From Candidatus Egerieimonas intestinavium (lineage in GTDB: Bacteria; Bacillota; Clostridia; Lachnospirales; Lachnospiraceae): a stretch of 64,000 nucleotides of DNA. Location: positions 1 to 64,000 of the forward strand of contig DVHU01000008.1 in NCBI GenBank assembly GCA_018711815.1, in the 5' to 3' direction. A program made the position numbers and the translations under genes. The notes under the pieces were generated by a model, which was not told the DNA's origin, did no database searches, and saw nothing but the letters and a program-made list of their open reading frames with translations. This document shows positions 1 through 8,877 of the stretch, one piece after another (the stretch's first letter is position 1; each line of letters starts with the position of its first letter).

Positions 1-910
1 CCCCAACGGATATTACTGCTGTTAATAAGACTACAATTCCCAGGCCTTTAAGCAAAATTTCTACAAATTGTTTTATACGCTTTTCCGTCCAATTAACCGC
101 TAATGTAGTTAATAATGGTTTAAAGGCAAAACCACTGAACAAATTTACCACAGATGCAGGCATAAACAAAATTGCATAATATGTCTGAAACTCTTTACTT
201 AAATAATCCTCCATCCGATATTTAGGAATATTGTAGAGATAGAGTAAAATAAATGAGCCTAAGAACAAGGGAAAACACGTCGCAAGCAATCCTCGGATCT
301 TATTCCACTGGAATGCAGGCCGCAGGCTCACCAATCGTCTGCTCTGTGGAATATTAAGAAGTATCAATGCAACTGTGGAGCATACTATAGTTATGCAGCA
401 CGTCAGAATAAGATTTCTTGTAATATATAGGCTTATAACAAAACTGAGCAAAGTAGTCATCAATCGAAAAAACAAGGCTCGGCCAGCTATATATAACTGA
501 TTGTGCTGCTGCAGCATTCCATGAAAAACATCTTCAAAGGCATCAAAAATCTTAATGGTACAAACCAATATTAAGATAGCCGCTTCCTCCAAAGTCGCTT
601 CATGCCACAGACCATAAACAACCGCACAAATAAACATCAAGAGACAGGTTAATATTCTTGTCGCTAGATATGTACCAAATTTAAAAAACTCTCGAATATC
701 TGTAGACTGATATCCTCTAATTTCATACTGGCCCACTGTTTGCAGCTGCTGGGCAACTGCGTACGAAAACGCAAATATCCCTCCTATATATTCCCCCATT
801 AACCTTGTTACAATCAACAAAATAAAAACAGAGAAAGCCGCACTCATTCCGCTTCCCATAGTATTCCAGAAATAATCTTTTTTCCATTGGTTATTACCGC
901 TTGATTCCAT
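1..910 (-). CDS. Polysaccharide flippase (Wzx/MATE-like), 5' part only
   Basis: The reading frame opens at an ATG (908-910) preceded by AAGGTGAT and stays open to the window edge, giving about 303 residues without a stop; the C-terminal part lies outside. The product is very hydrophobic, with repeated membrane segments, a short charged N-terminus (MESSGNNQWKKDYFWNTMGS) and the GxxAFSYAVAQQ-type pattern of the second helix of polysaccharide exporters of the PST/MOP superfamily. Such proteins flip lipid-linked sugar repeat units across the membrane. Base composition is clearly more AT-rich than the following genes, as is usual for surface polysaccharide clusters, so the window probably starts at the edge of such a cluster. 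It lies 75 nt downstream of the membrane protein gene on the same strand. A teichoic or O-antigen type substrate cannot be distinguished. Confidence 0.75.
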   Translation of the reverse strand, partial: MESSGNNQWKKDYFWNTMGSGMSAAFSVFILLIVTRLMGEYIGGIFAFSYAVAQQLQTVGQYEIRGYQSTDIREFFKFGTYLATRILTCLLMFICAVVYGLWHEATLEEAAILILVCTIKIFDAFEDVFHGMLQQHNQLYIAGRALFFRLMTTLLSFVISLYITRNLILTCCITIVCSTVALILLNIPQSRRLVSLRPAFQWNKIRGLLATCFPLFLGSFILLYLYNIPKYRMEDYLSKEFQTYYAILFMPASVVNLFSGFAFKPLLTTLAVNWTEKRIKQFVEILLKGLGIVVLLTAVISVG

Positions 911-985
911 TTTATTATCACCTTGTTATATTCTCACAAAACAAATACGACATTTCTCTGCTTTCTTCAACCTTTATATATTACC

Positions 986-2587
986 TCATTTTTTCTCTAA
1001 TTGCAACACCGTGCACACGGTCTCCCCCGGCGCGTATTCAATCTTCACCGCGTCGCCCACTTCCATGGCAACCACCTGCAGGAAATCCGTGACAGGCACG
1101 TCGAAAATTTCCTCCCGGCCCTCCAGCACCAGATAAAAATGGGAGTTTCCGTCAATGACACTCTGGGCAATTCTGGAGATGGTGCCGGTGATCTCCTGGG
1201 CGTCCTCCGTATTTCCCGGGGCAATCCCTTCCTGGCCTAAGAGCTCCACGTAATTCTCCTCGCACTCCGCCACCGTATCCCCGATGGCCACGTCCTGGTA
1301 CTTCTGCACATTGACCATGGCATACTTTTTCACCAGACCCGCGTCGTCCTTCAGGGCCATAAAATAGGTGGGCTGGTTGGAGATATTTAAAAGCAGAGGA
1401 AATGCCGCATGATACTTCAGGTTCTGCACCTGGCCCTCTGCGGAGGACATGGCCGACTCTTCCTGGGCGCCGGACACGGCATAATAGCGGGTCTCCGCGG
1501 TTCGCTGATTCATCAGCACAAAGCCCACGATAGACTGGTCGCTGGTAACTGAGGTGACGCCGGTATATACCCAGACATCATCCTCCAGGGCCAGGTAATT
1601 GTAGCCGCCGGTAGTCTTCAGGCAGCCCTTCTGGCCGAAGACACTGTTGATAAATCCGTTGATCAGGGAACCGTGGTAGTCGTAGAGCTCCACCAGCAGA
1701 TCCGCCGGGTAAGCCCGATCCACCCACTGGGGGCAATCCTCGATGGCATAGTCCACGCATTCTCCCGTCTGGGCATTGCAGATCACCACCCGGCCAATGG
1801 TCTGGCCGCCGAAGAGGCCGATGTTAAACTTTTTCACCGGGCAAATCCAGTAAGGCACCCCGTCGTCGCCGATCTCAAAGCTAAGCTGATCAAAAATATA
1901 GGTGGGGTACTTAAACCGCAGGTGGCGGTAAATATTCCGGTTGAAATACTCCGCCTCAGAATAGCGGATGGGCTTATCCAGCTTCACCAGCTCCGTCTCC
2001 TGGTTGGTCATGTCAATCTGGATGTAGGCGGGAATTCCCTCGCTCTGGTTGGTGAGCCATTTGATGGGGCTGGCGTACACCAGGGGAGTCACCCGCATGG
2101 GCTTATTCTGGTAATTAATCTGGGAATACAGGCCGCTGACCTCAAACTGGGACACCATATCCACCATGCTTCCCAGCTTCCGGTTGCCCAAAAGCTCTGC
2201 GGAATCCTTGTCCAACAGAGGAATCTGGTTGAAATTAATCTGCTGAATATCCTCCGAGAAATCCCGATCCTCCGGGGTGATCAGATTGCGGTACTTCTTG
2301 GCATTTACAATGGGAGAGGATAAGACGCCTCCCACCACAAAAATCAGCACCAGAGCTCCGATGATTCCTCCGCCAATGAGAAATACCCGCTTCTCCCGGT
2401 AACCGATATCCTGCCGGCTGCGGATTCTCTTTCTGAGGGCGTAGGCCGCCAAAAGCAGCACAAAAATCCCGATAATGAAGAACCAGAAACCGGTTGAATG
2501 AATGTTGATGGCGGGCAGCTCCACATAATAATAGACCGCCGCGATCAGCAAAACAATCAGTACACTGAGCACTTTCCATTTTTTCAT
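986..2587 (-). CDS. Conserved membrane protein of unknown function
   Basis: 533 residues from the ATG at 2587, which has AGAGGAG seven bases upstream; an upstream ATG at 2608 lacks a site and was not used. Three hydrophobic segments lie at about residues 5-22, 33-50 and 66-88. They are followed by a roughly 440-residue soluble part, probably outside the cytoplasm given the short charged loops. I do not recognise a catalytic motif. The C-terminal 80 residues (from about 445) look like a small beta-barrel appended to the main domain. It follows the EF-G-like gene on the same strand, with a strong terminator-like hairpin between them, so it may have its own promoter or depend on read-through. 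Function unknown. Confidence 0.7.
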   Translation of the reverse strand: MKKWKVLSVLIVLLIAAVYYYVELPAINIHSTGFWFFIIGIFVLLLAAYALRKRIRSRQDIGYREKRVFLIGGGIIGALVLIFVVGGVLSSPIVNAKKYRNLITPEDRDFSEDIQQINFNQIPLLDKDSAELLGNRKLGSMVDMVSQFEVSGLYSQINYQNKPMRVTPLVYASPIKWLTNQSEGIPAYIQIDMTNQETELVKLDKPIRYSEAEYFNRNIYRHLRFKYPTYIFDQLSFEIGDDGVPYWICPVKKFNIGLFGGQTIGRVVICNAQTGECVDYAIEDCPQWVDRAYPADLLVELYDYHGSLINGFINSVFGQKGCLKTTGGYNYLALEDDVWVYTGVTSVTSDQSIVGFVLMNQRTAETRYYAVSGAQEESAMSSAEGQVQNLKYHAAFPLLLNISNQPTYFMALKDDAGLVKKYAMVNVQKYQDVAIGDTVAECEENYVELLGQEGIAPGNTEDAQEITGTISRIAQSVIDGNSHFYLVLEGREEIFDVPVTDFLQVVAMEVGDAVKIEYAPGETVCTVLQLEKK

Positions 2588-2610
2588 GATAATCTCCTCT
2601 TTTAACACAA

Positions 2611-2638
2611 AAAGGAGAGGGGTCTCCCCCTCTCTCTT
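2611..2638 (-). terminator. Terminator after the EF-G-like gene
   Basis: Read on the minus strand, a GAGAGGGG/CCCCTCTC stem with a short loop is followed by CTTTTTG. It sits just after the stop of the EF-G-like gene and just before the start of the membrane protein gene. Confidence 0.6.
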
Positions 2639-2690
2639 ACAGGCCGGCCCTGCGGACGCTAAAATCCATCCCCAGGGCCGCAGCCCTCAT

Positions 2691-4784
2691 TTACATCTCT
2701 TCCGCATCCGATACGGCCTTGGCTCTGGCCTCGATCTCCTTGGCCTGCACCTCCGCAGGCGCCTGCTCATAGCGGGCAAAGGCATAGGAGAAATCTCCGC
2801 TTCCGCCGGTCATGGAGCGCAGAACTGTGGAATATCCGTAGATTTCCAGCTGGGGAACATCTGCCTCAATAACAGTTATTCCCTTTCCTGCAGGATTCAT
2901 ACCCAGCACACGGCCCCGGCGCTTATTCAGATCGCCCATCACGTCGCCGGTGTACTTATCTGCCACCGTAACCTTCATGGTAACGATGGGCTCCAGAAGC
3001 ACCGGAGAGGCCTCCATAAATCCTTTCTTGAAAGCCATCATGGACGCAGTCTTAAAGGCCATCTCAGAGGAATCCACCGGATGGTAGGAACCATCGTACA
3101 GAATTCCCTTGACACCCACTACCGGGTAAGCAGCCAGGGGGCCCTTCTGAACGGCTTCCTGCAGTCCCTTTTCTACTGCCGGGAAGTAGTTCTTCGGTAC
3201 GGCACCGCCCACAACGATCTGCTCAAATACGTAGGGGGTCTCCAGATCACCGGACGGTTCAAACTTCATTTTAACATGACCATACTGTCCGTGTCCACCA
3301 GATTGTTTTTTATATTTTGCTTCCACGTCGGCAGTCTTGCGGATGGTCTCCCGGAAAGCTACCTTCGGCTTGGAAAGCTCGATGTCTACTTTATATTTCT
3401 CTTTCAGCTTGCTGACCACAATATCCAGCTGCTGATCGCCGATTCCGTAGAGCAGCGTCTGACGGTTAGCGGAATCGTTGACCGCCTTCAAGGTCTGATC
3501 CTCCTGCATCAGCTTGGAGAGAGCCTGGGCTGCCTTATCCACGTCAGCCTTGTTGGGAACTCTGTAGCGTTTGCAGGTGTAGGGAACGGAAATCTCCGGC
3601 TTGCCGTAGAGCACGGGAACTGCCTTGGTCGCCAGGGAGTCGCCGGTCTTCGTAACGCTCAGCTTGCCGATGGCGCCGATATCGCCCGCGTGAAGCTCTG
3701 ATACCTCCACAGGCTTAGCTCCCTCCAGCACATACAATTTGCCCACCTTCTCCTCTGCGTCCTGGGACACATTATAGAGCACATCGTTGGATTTAATTAC
3801 GCCGGAGCAAACCTTGATCATGGAATATTTGCCCAGGAAGGGATCTGCAATGGTCTTAAATACCGTGGCGGACTTGGAGGCGGTGAAATCATAATCCGCC
3901 ACGAAAAGCTCGCTGGTATTGCTGATGATGCCCGCCCGCTCTCTCAAGTTGGGGCTGGGGAAATAGCCGCAGATGTCATCCAGCAGATTGGCCACGCCCT
4001 GCAGCTGGATGGGTGACCCCATGCAGACAGGCACCAGGCTGCCCTCCCGAACGCACATGGCCAGAGCGGCTCCGATCTCTGCCACGGAGAACTCCTCTCC
4101 CGCAAAGTAGCGGTCCATAAATTCTTCGCTGGTCTCCGCCACTGCCTCCATAAGAATCTCCCGATATTTCTCCAGGTATTCCACAGAGTACTCAGGGATC
4201 TCACATTCTACCTTCTTGCCCTTTTCCACATAGCGGCGGCCCTTATTTTTCACAATATTAATATAGCCCACAAATTTTCCGTTCTCACGGATGGGCATAT
4301 GTAGGGGCGCGATCTGCTTGCCATACTTCTCCGTCAGATCTTCCACGATTTCCCGGTAGCTGACGTCGTCGATATCCATATCCGTGACGAAAATCATTCT
4401 GGGCAGATTATACTTCTCACAGAGATCCCAGGCTTTCTGGGTTCCCACCTGAACGCCGTCCTTGCCGGATACCACAATTACAGCCGCGTCCGCAGCCGCC
4501 ACAGCCTCCTCTACTTCCCCCACAAAGTCAAAAAAGCCCGGAGTGTCCAGCACGTTGATCTTCATTTTATCCCACTGAACGGGAACCAGCGTTGTGCTGA
4601 TGGAAAATTTTCTCTTAACCTCTTCTTTATCAAAATCACTGATTGTGTTGCCGTCCGCTACTTTGCCAAGGCGGCTGGTGATGCCGGACAAATATGCCAT
4701 CGCCTCCACCAGGCTGGTCTTGCCTGCCCCGCCATGACCCAGGATTGCTACGTTGCGAATTCGTTCAGTTCTGTACACATCCAT
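2691..4784 (-). CDS. EF-G-like translational GTPase (EF-G2 type)
   Basis: 697 residues, the length of a five-domain elongation factor G. The P-loop is GHGGAGKT (residues 16-23), the switch II motif is DTPGFFDF (80-87) and the G4 position reads TDMD (134-137). The C-terminal half carries EF-G domains IV and V (for example GGHGQYGHVKMKFEP and the closing YGYSTVLRSMTGG segment). Canonical EF-G has GHIDAGKTT, DTPGHVDF and NKMD. This protein therefore belongs to the divergent second EF-G-like family found beside a normal fusA in many bacteria, and it lacks both the catalytic His and the NKxD guanine-recognition pair. Start chosen at ATG 4784 with TTTGGAGG upstream. It is transcribed divergently from aroF. 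Its role (specialised translocation, recycling or ribosome protection) cannot be told from sequence. Confidence 0.85.
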   Translation of the reverse strand: MDVYRTERIRNVAILGHGGAGKTSLVEAMAYLSGITSRLGKVADGNTISDFDKEEVKRKFSISTTLVPVQWDKMKINVLDTPGFFDFVGEVEEAVAAADAAVIVVSGKDGVQVGTQKAWDLCEKYNLPRMIFVTDMDIDDVSYREIVEDLTEKYGKQIAPLHMPIRENGKFVGYINIVKNKGRRYVEKGKKVECEIPEYSVEYLEKYREILMEAVAETSEEFMDRYFAGEEFSVAEIGAALAMCVREGSLVPVCMGSPIQLQGVANLLDDICGYFPSPNLRERAGIISNTSELFVADYDFTASKSATVFKTIADPFLGKYSMIKVCSGVIKSNDVLYNVSQDAEEKVGKLYVLEGAKPVEVSELHAGDIGAIGKLSVTKTGDSLATKAVPVLYGKPEISVPYTCKRYRVPNKADVDKAAQALSKLMQEDQTLKAVNDSANRQTLLYGIGDQQLDIVVSKLKEKYKVDIELSKPKVAFRETIRKTADVEAKYKKQSGGHGQYGHVKMKFEPSGDLETPYVFEQIVVGGAVPKNYFPAVEKGLQEAVQKGPLAAYPVVGVKGILYDGSYHPVDSSEMAFKTASMMAFKKGFMEASPVLLEPIVTMKVTVADKYTGDVMGDLNKRRGRVLGMNPAGKGITVIEADVPQLEIYGYSTVLRSMTGGSGDFSYAFARYEQAPAEVQAKEIEARAKAVSDAEEM

Positions 4785-4817
4785 AAGTAACTACCTCCAA
4801 ACATTTAGTATGGTTAT

Positions 4818-4846
4818 ATAATACTAAATTTTTTTGATAATTTCAA
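4818..4846 (-). promoter_or_regulatory. Promoter of the EF-G-like gene
   Basis: Minus strand: -35 TTGAAA (4846-4841), 17-nt spacer, -10 TATTAT (4823-4818), followed by a short AT-rich leader and a GGAGG site. Confidence 0.65.
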
Positions 4847-4910
4847 GTTATTTGTCCAATTTCAACAACAAATTTCTTCCTATTCTTTAACGCTTTAAAG
4901 TTACAAATTA

Positions 4911-4939
4911 TTGACTTTTACCCTCATCTGAATTACAAT
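4911..4939 (+). promoter_or_regulatory. Promoter of the aroF-tyrA-aroA operon
   Basis: Plus strand: -35 TTGACT (4911-4916), 17-nt spacer, -10 TACAAT (4934-4939). Expected start of transcription is about 4946, leaving a leader of about 34 nt before the aroF ATG. No attenuator or riboswitch fits in that space, so feedback probably acts on the enzymes. Confidence 0.7.
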
Positions 4940-4979
4940 AAACAAGTGTATTTCAGGCATTTCAGAAAGGACAAAAACT

Positions 4980-5996
4980 ATGATTATTGTAATGAAACCC
5001 CACGCGCCCCAGGAGGCGGTAAACCAGGTAACTTCCCTTATTAAGAGCCACGGGCTGGAGACCCACCTCTCCCAGGGACATCAGGTGACCATCATCGGCG
5101 TAGTAGGAGATAAAAATAAGCTCTGCTGCGACAATATCCAGCTGCTGCCCTATGTGGACAAGCTGATTCCCGTCACAGAGAGCTATAAGCTTTCCAACAA
5201 AAAATTTCACCCCGAGCCCACCAGAATCCGGGTGAAAGATCTGGAAATCGGCCCCGATACCCTGACCGTCATGGCCGGCCCCTGCGCGGTGGAGAGCGAG
5301 GAACAGCTGATGACTGTGGCCCGGGCAGTGAAAAAGGCGGGAGCCCAGATTCTCCGGGGCGGCGCCTACAAGCCCAGGACCTCTCCCTACTCCTTCCAGG
5401 GTCTGGAGGAGGAAGGGCTCAAATATATGGCTCAGGCCGGAGAAGAGACAGGCCTCGCCACCATCTGCGAGGTGATCAGTGCCCAGTCCATGGAGGCAGC
5501 CGTAAAATACGTGGATATGATTCAGATCGGCGCGCGAAATATGCAGAACTTCCAGCTGCTGCGTGAGGCAGGCCGGGCGGGACTTCCGGTCATGCTCAAA
5601 AGAGGCCTCTCCGCCACCATCGATGAGTGGCTCAATGCCGCAGAGTATATTATCTCCGAGGGAAATCCCAACGTGATCCTTTGCGAGCGGGGAATACGCA
5701 CCTACGAGACCGCCACCAGAAACACCCTGGATATCAGCGCGGTTCCCGTCATCAAATCCAAGTCCCACCTGCCTATTTTTGTGGATCCCAGCCACGCCTC
5801 GGGGGTTCAGGCTTACGTGAGTCCCCTGGCCAAGGCGGCTGTGGCCTGCGGCGCTGACGGGCTGATGATCGAGGTGCACAATGACCCGGAGCACGCCCTC
5901 TCCGACGGCCCCCAGTCCCTGACCTTCCGGATCTTTGACGAGCTTATGCAGGATCTGGGCAAATACGCGGCTCTGGCGGAAAGGAAAATGGCATGA
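4980..5996 (+). CDS. aroF: 3-deoxy-7-phosphoheptulonate (DAHP) synthase, AroF/Thermotoga type
   Basis: 338 residues. It condenses phosphoenolpyruvate and erythrose 4-phosphate, the first step of aromatic synthesis. Residues 1-75 form the ferredoxin-like N-terminal domain seen in type I-beta enzymes such as the Thermotoga protein, where it mediates inhibition by tyrosine or phenylalanine. The TIM barrel begins with AGPCAVES (99-106) and includes RGGAYKPRTSPYSFQG and the metal-binding VDPSHASG segment. The start is ATG 4980 after AGAAAGGA. The stop overlaps the tyrA start by four bases, so translation is probably coupled. Confidence 0.93.
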   Translation: MIIVMKPHAPQEAVNQVTSLIKSHGLETHLSQGHQVTIIGVVGDKNKLCCDNIQLLPYVDKLIPVTESYKLSNKKFHPEPTRIRVKDLEIGPDTLTVMAGPCAVESEEQLMTVARAVKKAGAQILRGGAYKPRTSPYSFQGLEEEGLKYMAQAGEETGLATICEVISAQSMEAAVKYVDMIQIGARNMQNFQLLREAGRAGLPVMLKRGLSATIDEWLNAAEYIISEGNPNVILCERGIRTYETATRNTLDISAVPVIKSKSHLPIFVDPSHASGVQAYVSPLAKAAVACGADGLMIEVHNDPEHALSDGPQSLTFRIFDELMQDLGKYAALAERKMA

Positions 5997-7093
5997 TACA
6001 GGATTTACAAATTGGCTTTTTCGGCCTGGGGCTCATCGGCGGTTCCCTGGCCAAATCTCTGCGCAGAGCTCATCCCCAGTGCCAAATCTGCGCCTATGAC
6101 CCGGACGGGGAAACTCTCCGGCTGGCCCACCAAGAAGGGATTGTGGACACCGTCTGCACGGTCCAGGATCCTGCCTTTGGGGACTGCGACTATATTTTTC
6201 TCTGCGCCCCGGTGAAGGATAATATCACCTACCTGCCCTTTTTAAAGGAAACAAAAAAGGCCGGCTGCATTATTTCCGATGTAGGCAGCGTCAAGGGAGA
6301 GATGCACCGGGCTGTGACTGAGGCCGGCATGGACAGCTGCTTCGTGGGCGGTCATCCCATGGCCGGCTCAGAAAAGAGCGGTTACGCCAGCTCCACGGAT
6401 TTTCTCATGGAGAACGCGTACTATCTCATCACCCCAGGAGGTGAAGTAGACGTCATGGGCCTGGCATCATTTATGGAGCTGATCACTTCCCTCAAGGCCA
6501 TTCCCATGGTGATGACCTGGGAGGAGCACGATTTCGTCACCGCCGCTGTCAGCCACCTGCCCCACATTGTGGCGGCCTCCCTGGTAAACGCCATCAAGAA
6601 CCTGGATACCTCCGATCAGTGTATGCGGCAGATCGCCGCCGGAGGTTTCCGGGACATCACCAGAATTGCCTCCTCCTCGCCGGTGATGTGGCAGCAGATC
6701 TGTCTCTCCAACGGCCCGGCCATCTCCCGGGTTCTGGATGAGTATATTAAGCTGCTGGTTCAGGCCCGCTGCTTTGTGGATAATCAGGAAGGCGACGCCC
6801 TCTACCAGATGTTTGATTCTTCCCGGGAGTACCGGGATGCCCTGCCGGAATCCTCCAAGGGACCCCTGCAGAAGGTATTCGCCATTTACTGTGATATCTA
6901 CGACGAGGCCGGCGGAATCGCCACCATCGCCACTCTGCTGGCCATGAATAATATCAACATCAAAAACATCGGAATCGTCCACAACCGGGAATTTGAAGAG
7001 GGCGTGCTGCGCATTGAATTTTACGAGGCGGAGGCCCAGGAAAAAGCTGTCCACGTGCTGACAGAGCGAAACTACACCATCCACCAGCGGTAA
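5993..7093 (+). CDS. tyrA: Prephenate dehydrogenase with C-terminal ACT domain
   Basis: 366 residues. It oxidises and decarboxylates prephenate to 4-hydroxyphenylpyruvate for tyrosine synthesis. The NAD-binding motif GLGLIGGS is at residues 11-18; the dehydrogenase body includes GGHPMAGSEKSGY and SHLPH segments typical of the family. From about residue 295 a separate ACT-like domain follows (AGGIATIATLLAMNNINIKN), which in related enzymes binds tyrosine as a feedback signal. It overlaps aroF by four bases and precedes aroA by 11 nt. Confidence 0.93.
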   Translation: MIQDLQIGFFGLGLIGGSLAKSLRRAHPQCQICAYDPDGETLRLAHQEGIVDTVCTVQDPAFGDCDYIFLCAPVKDNITYLPFLKETKKAGCIISDVGSVKGEMHRAVTEAGMDSCFVGGHPMAGSEKSGYASSTDFLMENAYYLITPGGEVDVMGLASFMELITSLKAIPMVMTWEEHDFVTAAVSHLPHIVAASLVNAIKNLDTSDQCMRQIAAGGFRDITRIASSSPVMWQQICLSNGPAISRVLDEYIKLLVQARCFVDNQEGDALYQMFDSSREYRDALPESSKGPLQKVFAIYCDIYDEAGGIATIATLLAMNNINIKNIGIVHNREFEEGVLRIEFYEAEAQEKAVHVLTERNYTIHQR

Positions 7094-7104
7094 GGAGAAG
7101 TACT

Positions 7105-8382
7105 ATGGATTTTAAGAAATGCGGTCCCCTGCGGGGGGAAATCATGGTTCCCGGGGATAAGTCCATCTCCCACCGGGCCGTCATGTTCGGAGCCCTGGCC
7201 GAGGGAACCACGGAGATCACTGACTTTCTGCAGGGGGCGGACTGTCTGTCCACCATCTCCTGCTTTCAAAAACTGGGGATTTCCATCGAAAATACCGGCG
7301 GCGCCATCCTGGTTCACGGCCGGGGCCTTCAGGGTCTGCAGACTCCCCAGGATACCCTGGATGCCGGAAACAGCGGTACCACCACCCGGCTGATCTCAGG
7401 AATTCTGGCAGGCCAGGATTTTTCCTGCCGCCTCACCGGGGACGCCTCCATAAAGAGCCGCCCCATGGATCGGATTATCCGGCCCTTAAGTCTGATGGGG
7501 GCCTCCATCACCAGCGAGAGGGGCAATAGCTGCGCTCCCCTGCTCATCAAGGGTTCCCCCTTAAAAGGAATTGCTTACCAGTCCCCCGTGGCTTCCGCCC
7601 AGGTAAAGTCCTGTGTGCTTCTGGCGGGACTTTACGCTGAGGGCCAGACCTCCGTGACGGAGCCTGCTCTCTCCCGGGATCACACGGAGCGGATGCTCTC
7701 GGGATTTGGCGCCCGGGTGGAGAGCTTTGGAAAAACAGCCGTTATCTGGCCCAGGCCCCGACTTACCGGCCAGAAAATCCAGGTGCCCGGAGACATTTCT
7801 TCCGCCGCTTACTTCCTGGCCGCAGGCCTTCTGGTAGCCGGCTCAGAAATCCTTCTGAAAAATGTCGGCGTCAACCCTACCCGGGACGGAATTCTGCGGG
7901 TGATCGAGGCCATGGGCGGCTCCGTACAGTCCTTAAATCCCAGGATAGTCTCCGGGGAACCGGTGGCAGACCTCCTGGTGCGCCACAGCTCCCTTCGGGG
8001 CACCACGGTTCAGGGAGACTTGATTCCCACCCTCATCGACGAGATCCCGGTGATCGCCGTTCTGGCTTCCTTCGCCGAAGGCACCACGGTTATCCGCAAC
8101 GCTCAGGAATTAAAGGTGAAGGAATCCAACCGGCTGGATATTATGGTGGAGAGCCTCTCCGCCATGGGCGTGGATATCACCGGAACCGACGACGGCATGA
8201 TTATCCGGGGTGGCCGCCCCGTTCACGGAGCCCAGGTACACAGCCGCCTGGACCATCGGATCGCCATGTCCTTCGCTGTGGCCGGCCTGGCCGCCGAGGG
8301 AACTACCACTATTTTGGAGGCAGACTGCGTGAACATCTCTTATCCGGAATTCTATCGAGATCTGGAACGGCTGCAGGGGTAA
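7105..8382 (+). CDS. aroA: 3-phosphoshikimate 1-carboxyvinyltransferase (EPSP synthase)
   Basis: 425 residues, normal length. It transfers the enolpyruvyl group of PEP to shikimate 3-phosphate. PGDKSISHR starts at residue 16, followed by LDAGNSGTTTRL, RPMDRI and the late KVKESNRL and DHRIAMS motifs that bind substrate. Start ATG 7105 is preceded by AAGGAGAAG. It is the last gene of the aroF-tyrA-aroA operon; a strong terminator follows at 8432. Glyphosate sensitivity class was not assigned. Confidence 0.94.
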   Translation: MDFKKCGPLRGEIMVPGDKSISHRAVMFGALAEGTTEITDFLQGADCLSTISCFQKLGISIENTGGAILVHGRGLQGLQTPQDTLDAGNSGTTTRLISGILAGQDFSCRLTGDASIKSRPMDRIIRPLSLMGASITSERGNSCAPLLIKGSPLKGIAYQSPVASAQVKSCVLLAGLYAEGQTSVTEPALSRDHTERMLSGFGARVESFGKTAVIWPRPRLTGQKIQVPGDISSAAYFLAAGLLVAGSEILLKNVGVNPTRDGILRVIEAMGGSVQSLNPRIVSGEPVADLLVRHSSLRGTTVQGDLIPTLIDEIPVIAVLASFAEGTTVIRNAQELKVKESNRLDIMVESLSAMGVDITGTDDGMIIRGGRPVHGAQVHSRLDHRIAMSFAVAGLAAEGTTTILEADCVNISYPEFYRDLERLQG

Positions 8383-8431
8383 TCTGCTGTCCCGGAGGTA
8401 ATTTGGAATATTAAAGAAAAATAAGGAAATG

Positions 8432-8475
8432 GCCTGGATTCTGGAAGGAGTTTTCCCTTCAATCCAGGCTTTTCC
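8432..8475 (+). terminator. Terminator of the aro operon
   Basis: GCCTGGATT (8432-8440) pairs with AATCCAGGC (8461-8469), with an inner GAAGG/CCTTC helix, followed by TTTTCC. It is placed about 50 nt after the aroA stop. Confidence 0.75.
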
Positions 8476-8477
8476 TA

Positions 8478-8870
8478 TTTGGGGCGGAGATTCCAAGCTG
8501 CTTTACTACGCAAGGATCTTCTTGATTGTAAAAATCAGCAATGTTTGAAGAAGCGATTTGTGAATTTCGTTTGCCGTTATAGGCGCCGTCCGCTAGCAGG
8601 AACGAACCTTCGAAAAGGTATCCTGTTGTTCCAGATAATCTCTCATGAATTGATGATCTGCATAGATGTTTTTTCATATTGACGCCCTAATCCTATAAAC
8701 AAAATCGTGAGGAATCACCTCCATGTACTCCGCGTAACTTACAGGGTTTTCATTATGTGAAAGTCTCTGTTCTAACTTACCGGATTCTAGCAATCGCTCA
8801 TCTCGATCGTTTGCTCTGAGAATTTCGGACAAAATCACAAAGACTATGTTAATGAAACCGTAGCAAATAT
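8478..8870 (-). pseudogene. Decayed DDE-type transposase remnant
   Basis: No intact frame exists, but two minus-strand frames read like successive parts of one transposase. One gives IYADHQFMRDYLEQQ and ends at a stop, and the other continues with SFLLADGAYNGKRNSQIA, the segment around a catalytic Asp in several DDE transposase families. The shift between the two frames and an in-frame TGA just before IYADHQF show that it is dead. Further upstream (to about 8870) the same frame continues with weak, charged sequence. No inverted repeats were found. It abuts the old, leader-distal end of the CRISPR array. The insertion sequence family was not determined. Confidence 0.5.
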
Positions 8871-8877
8871 CTCGGAT

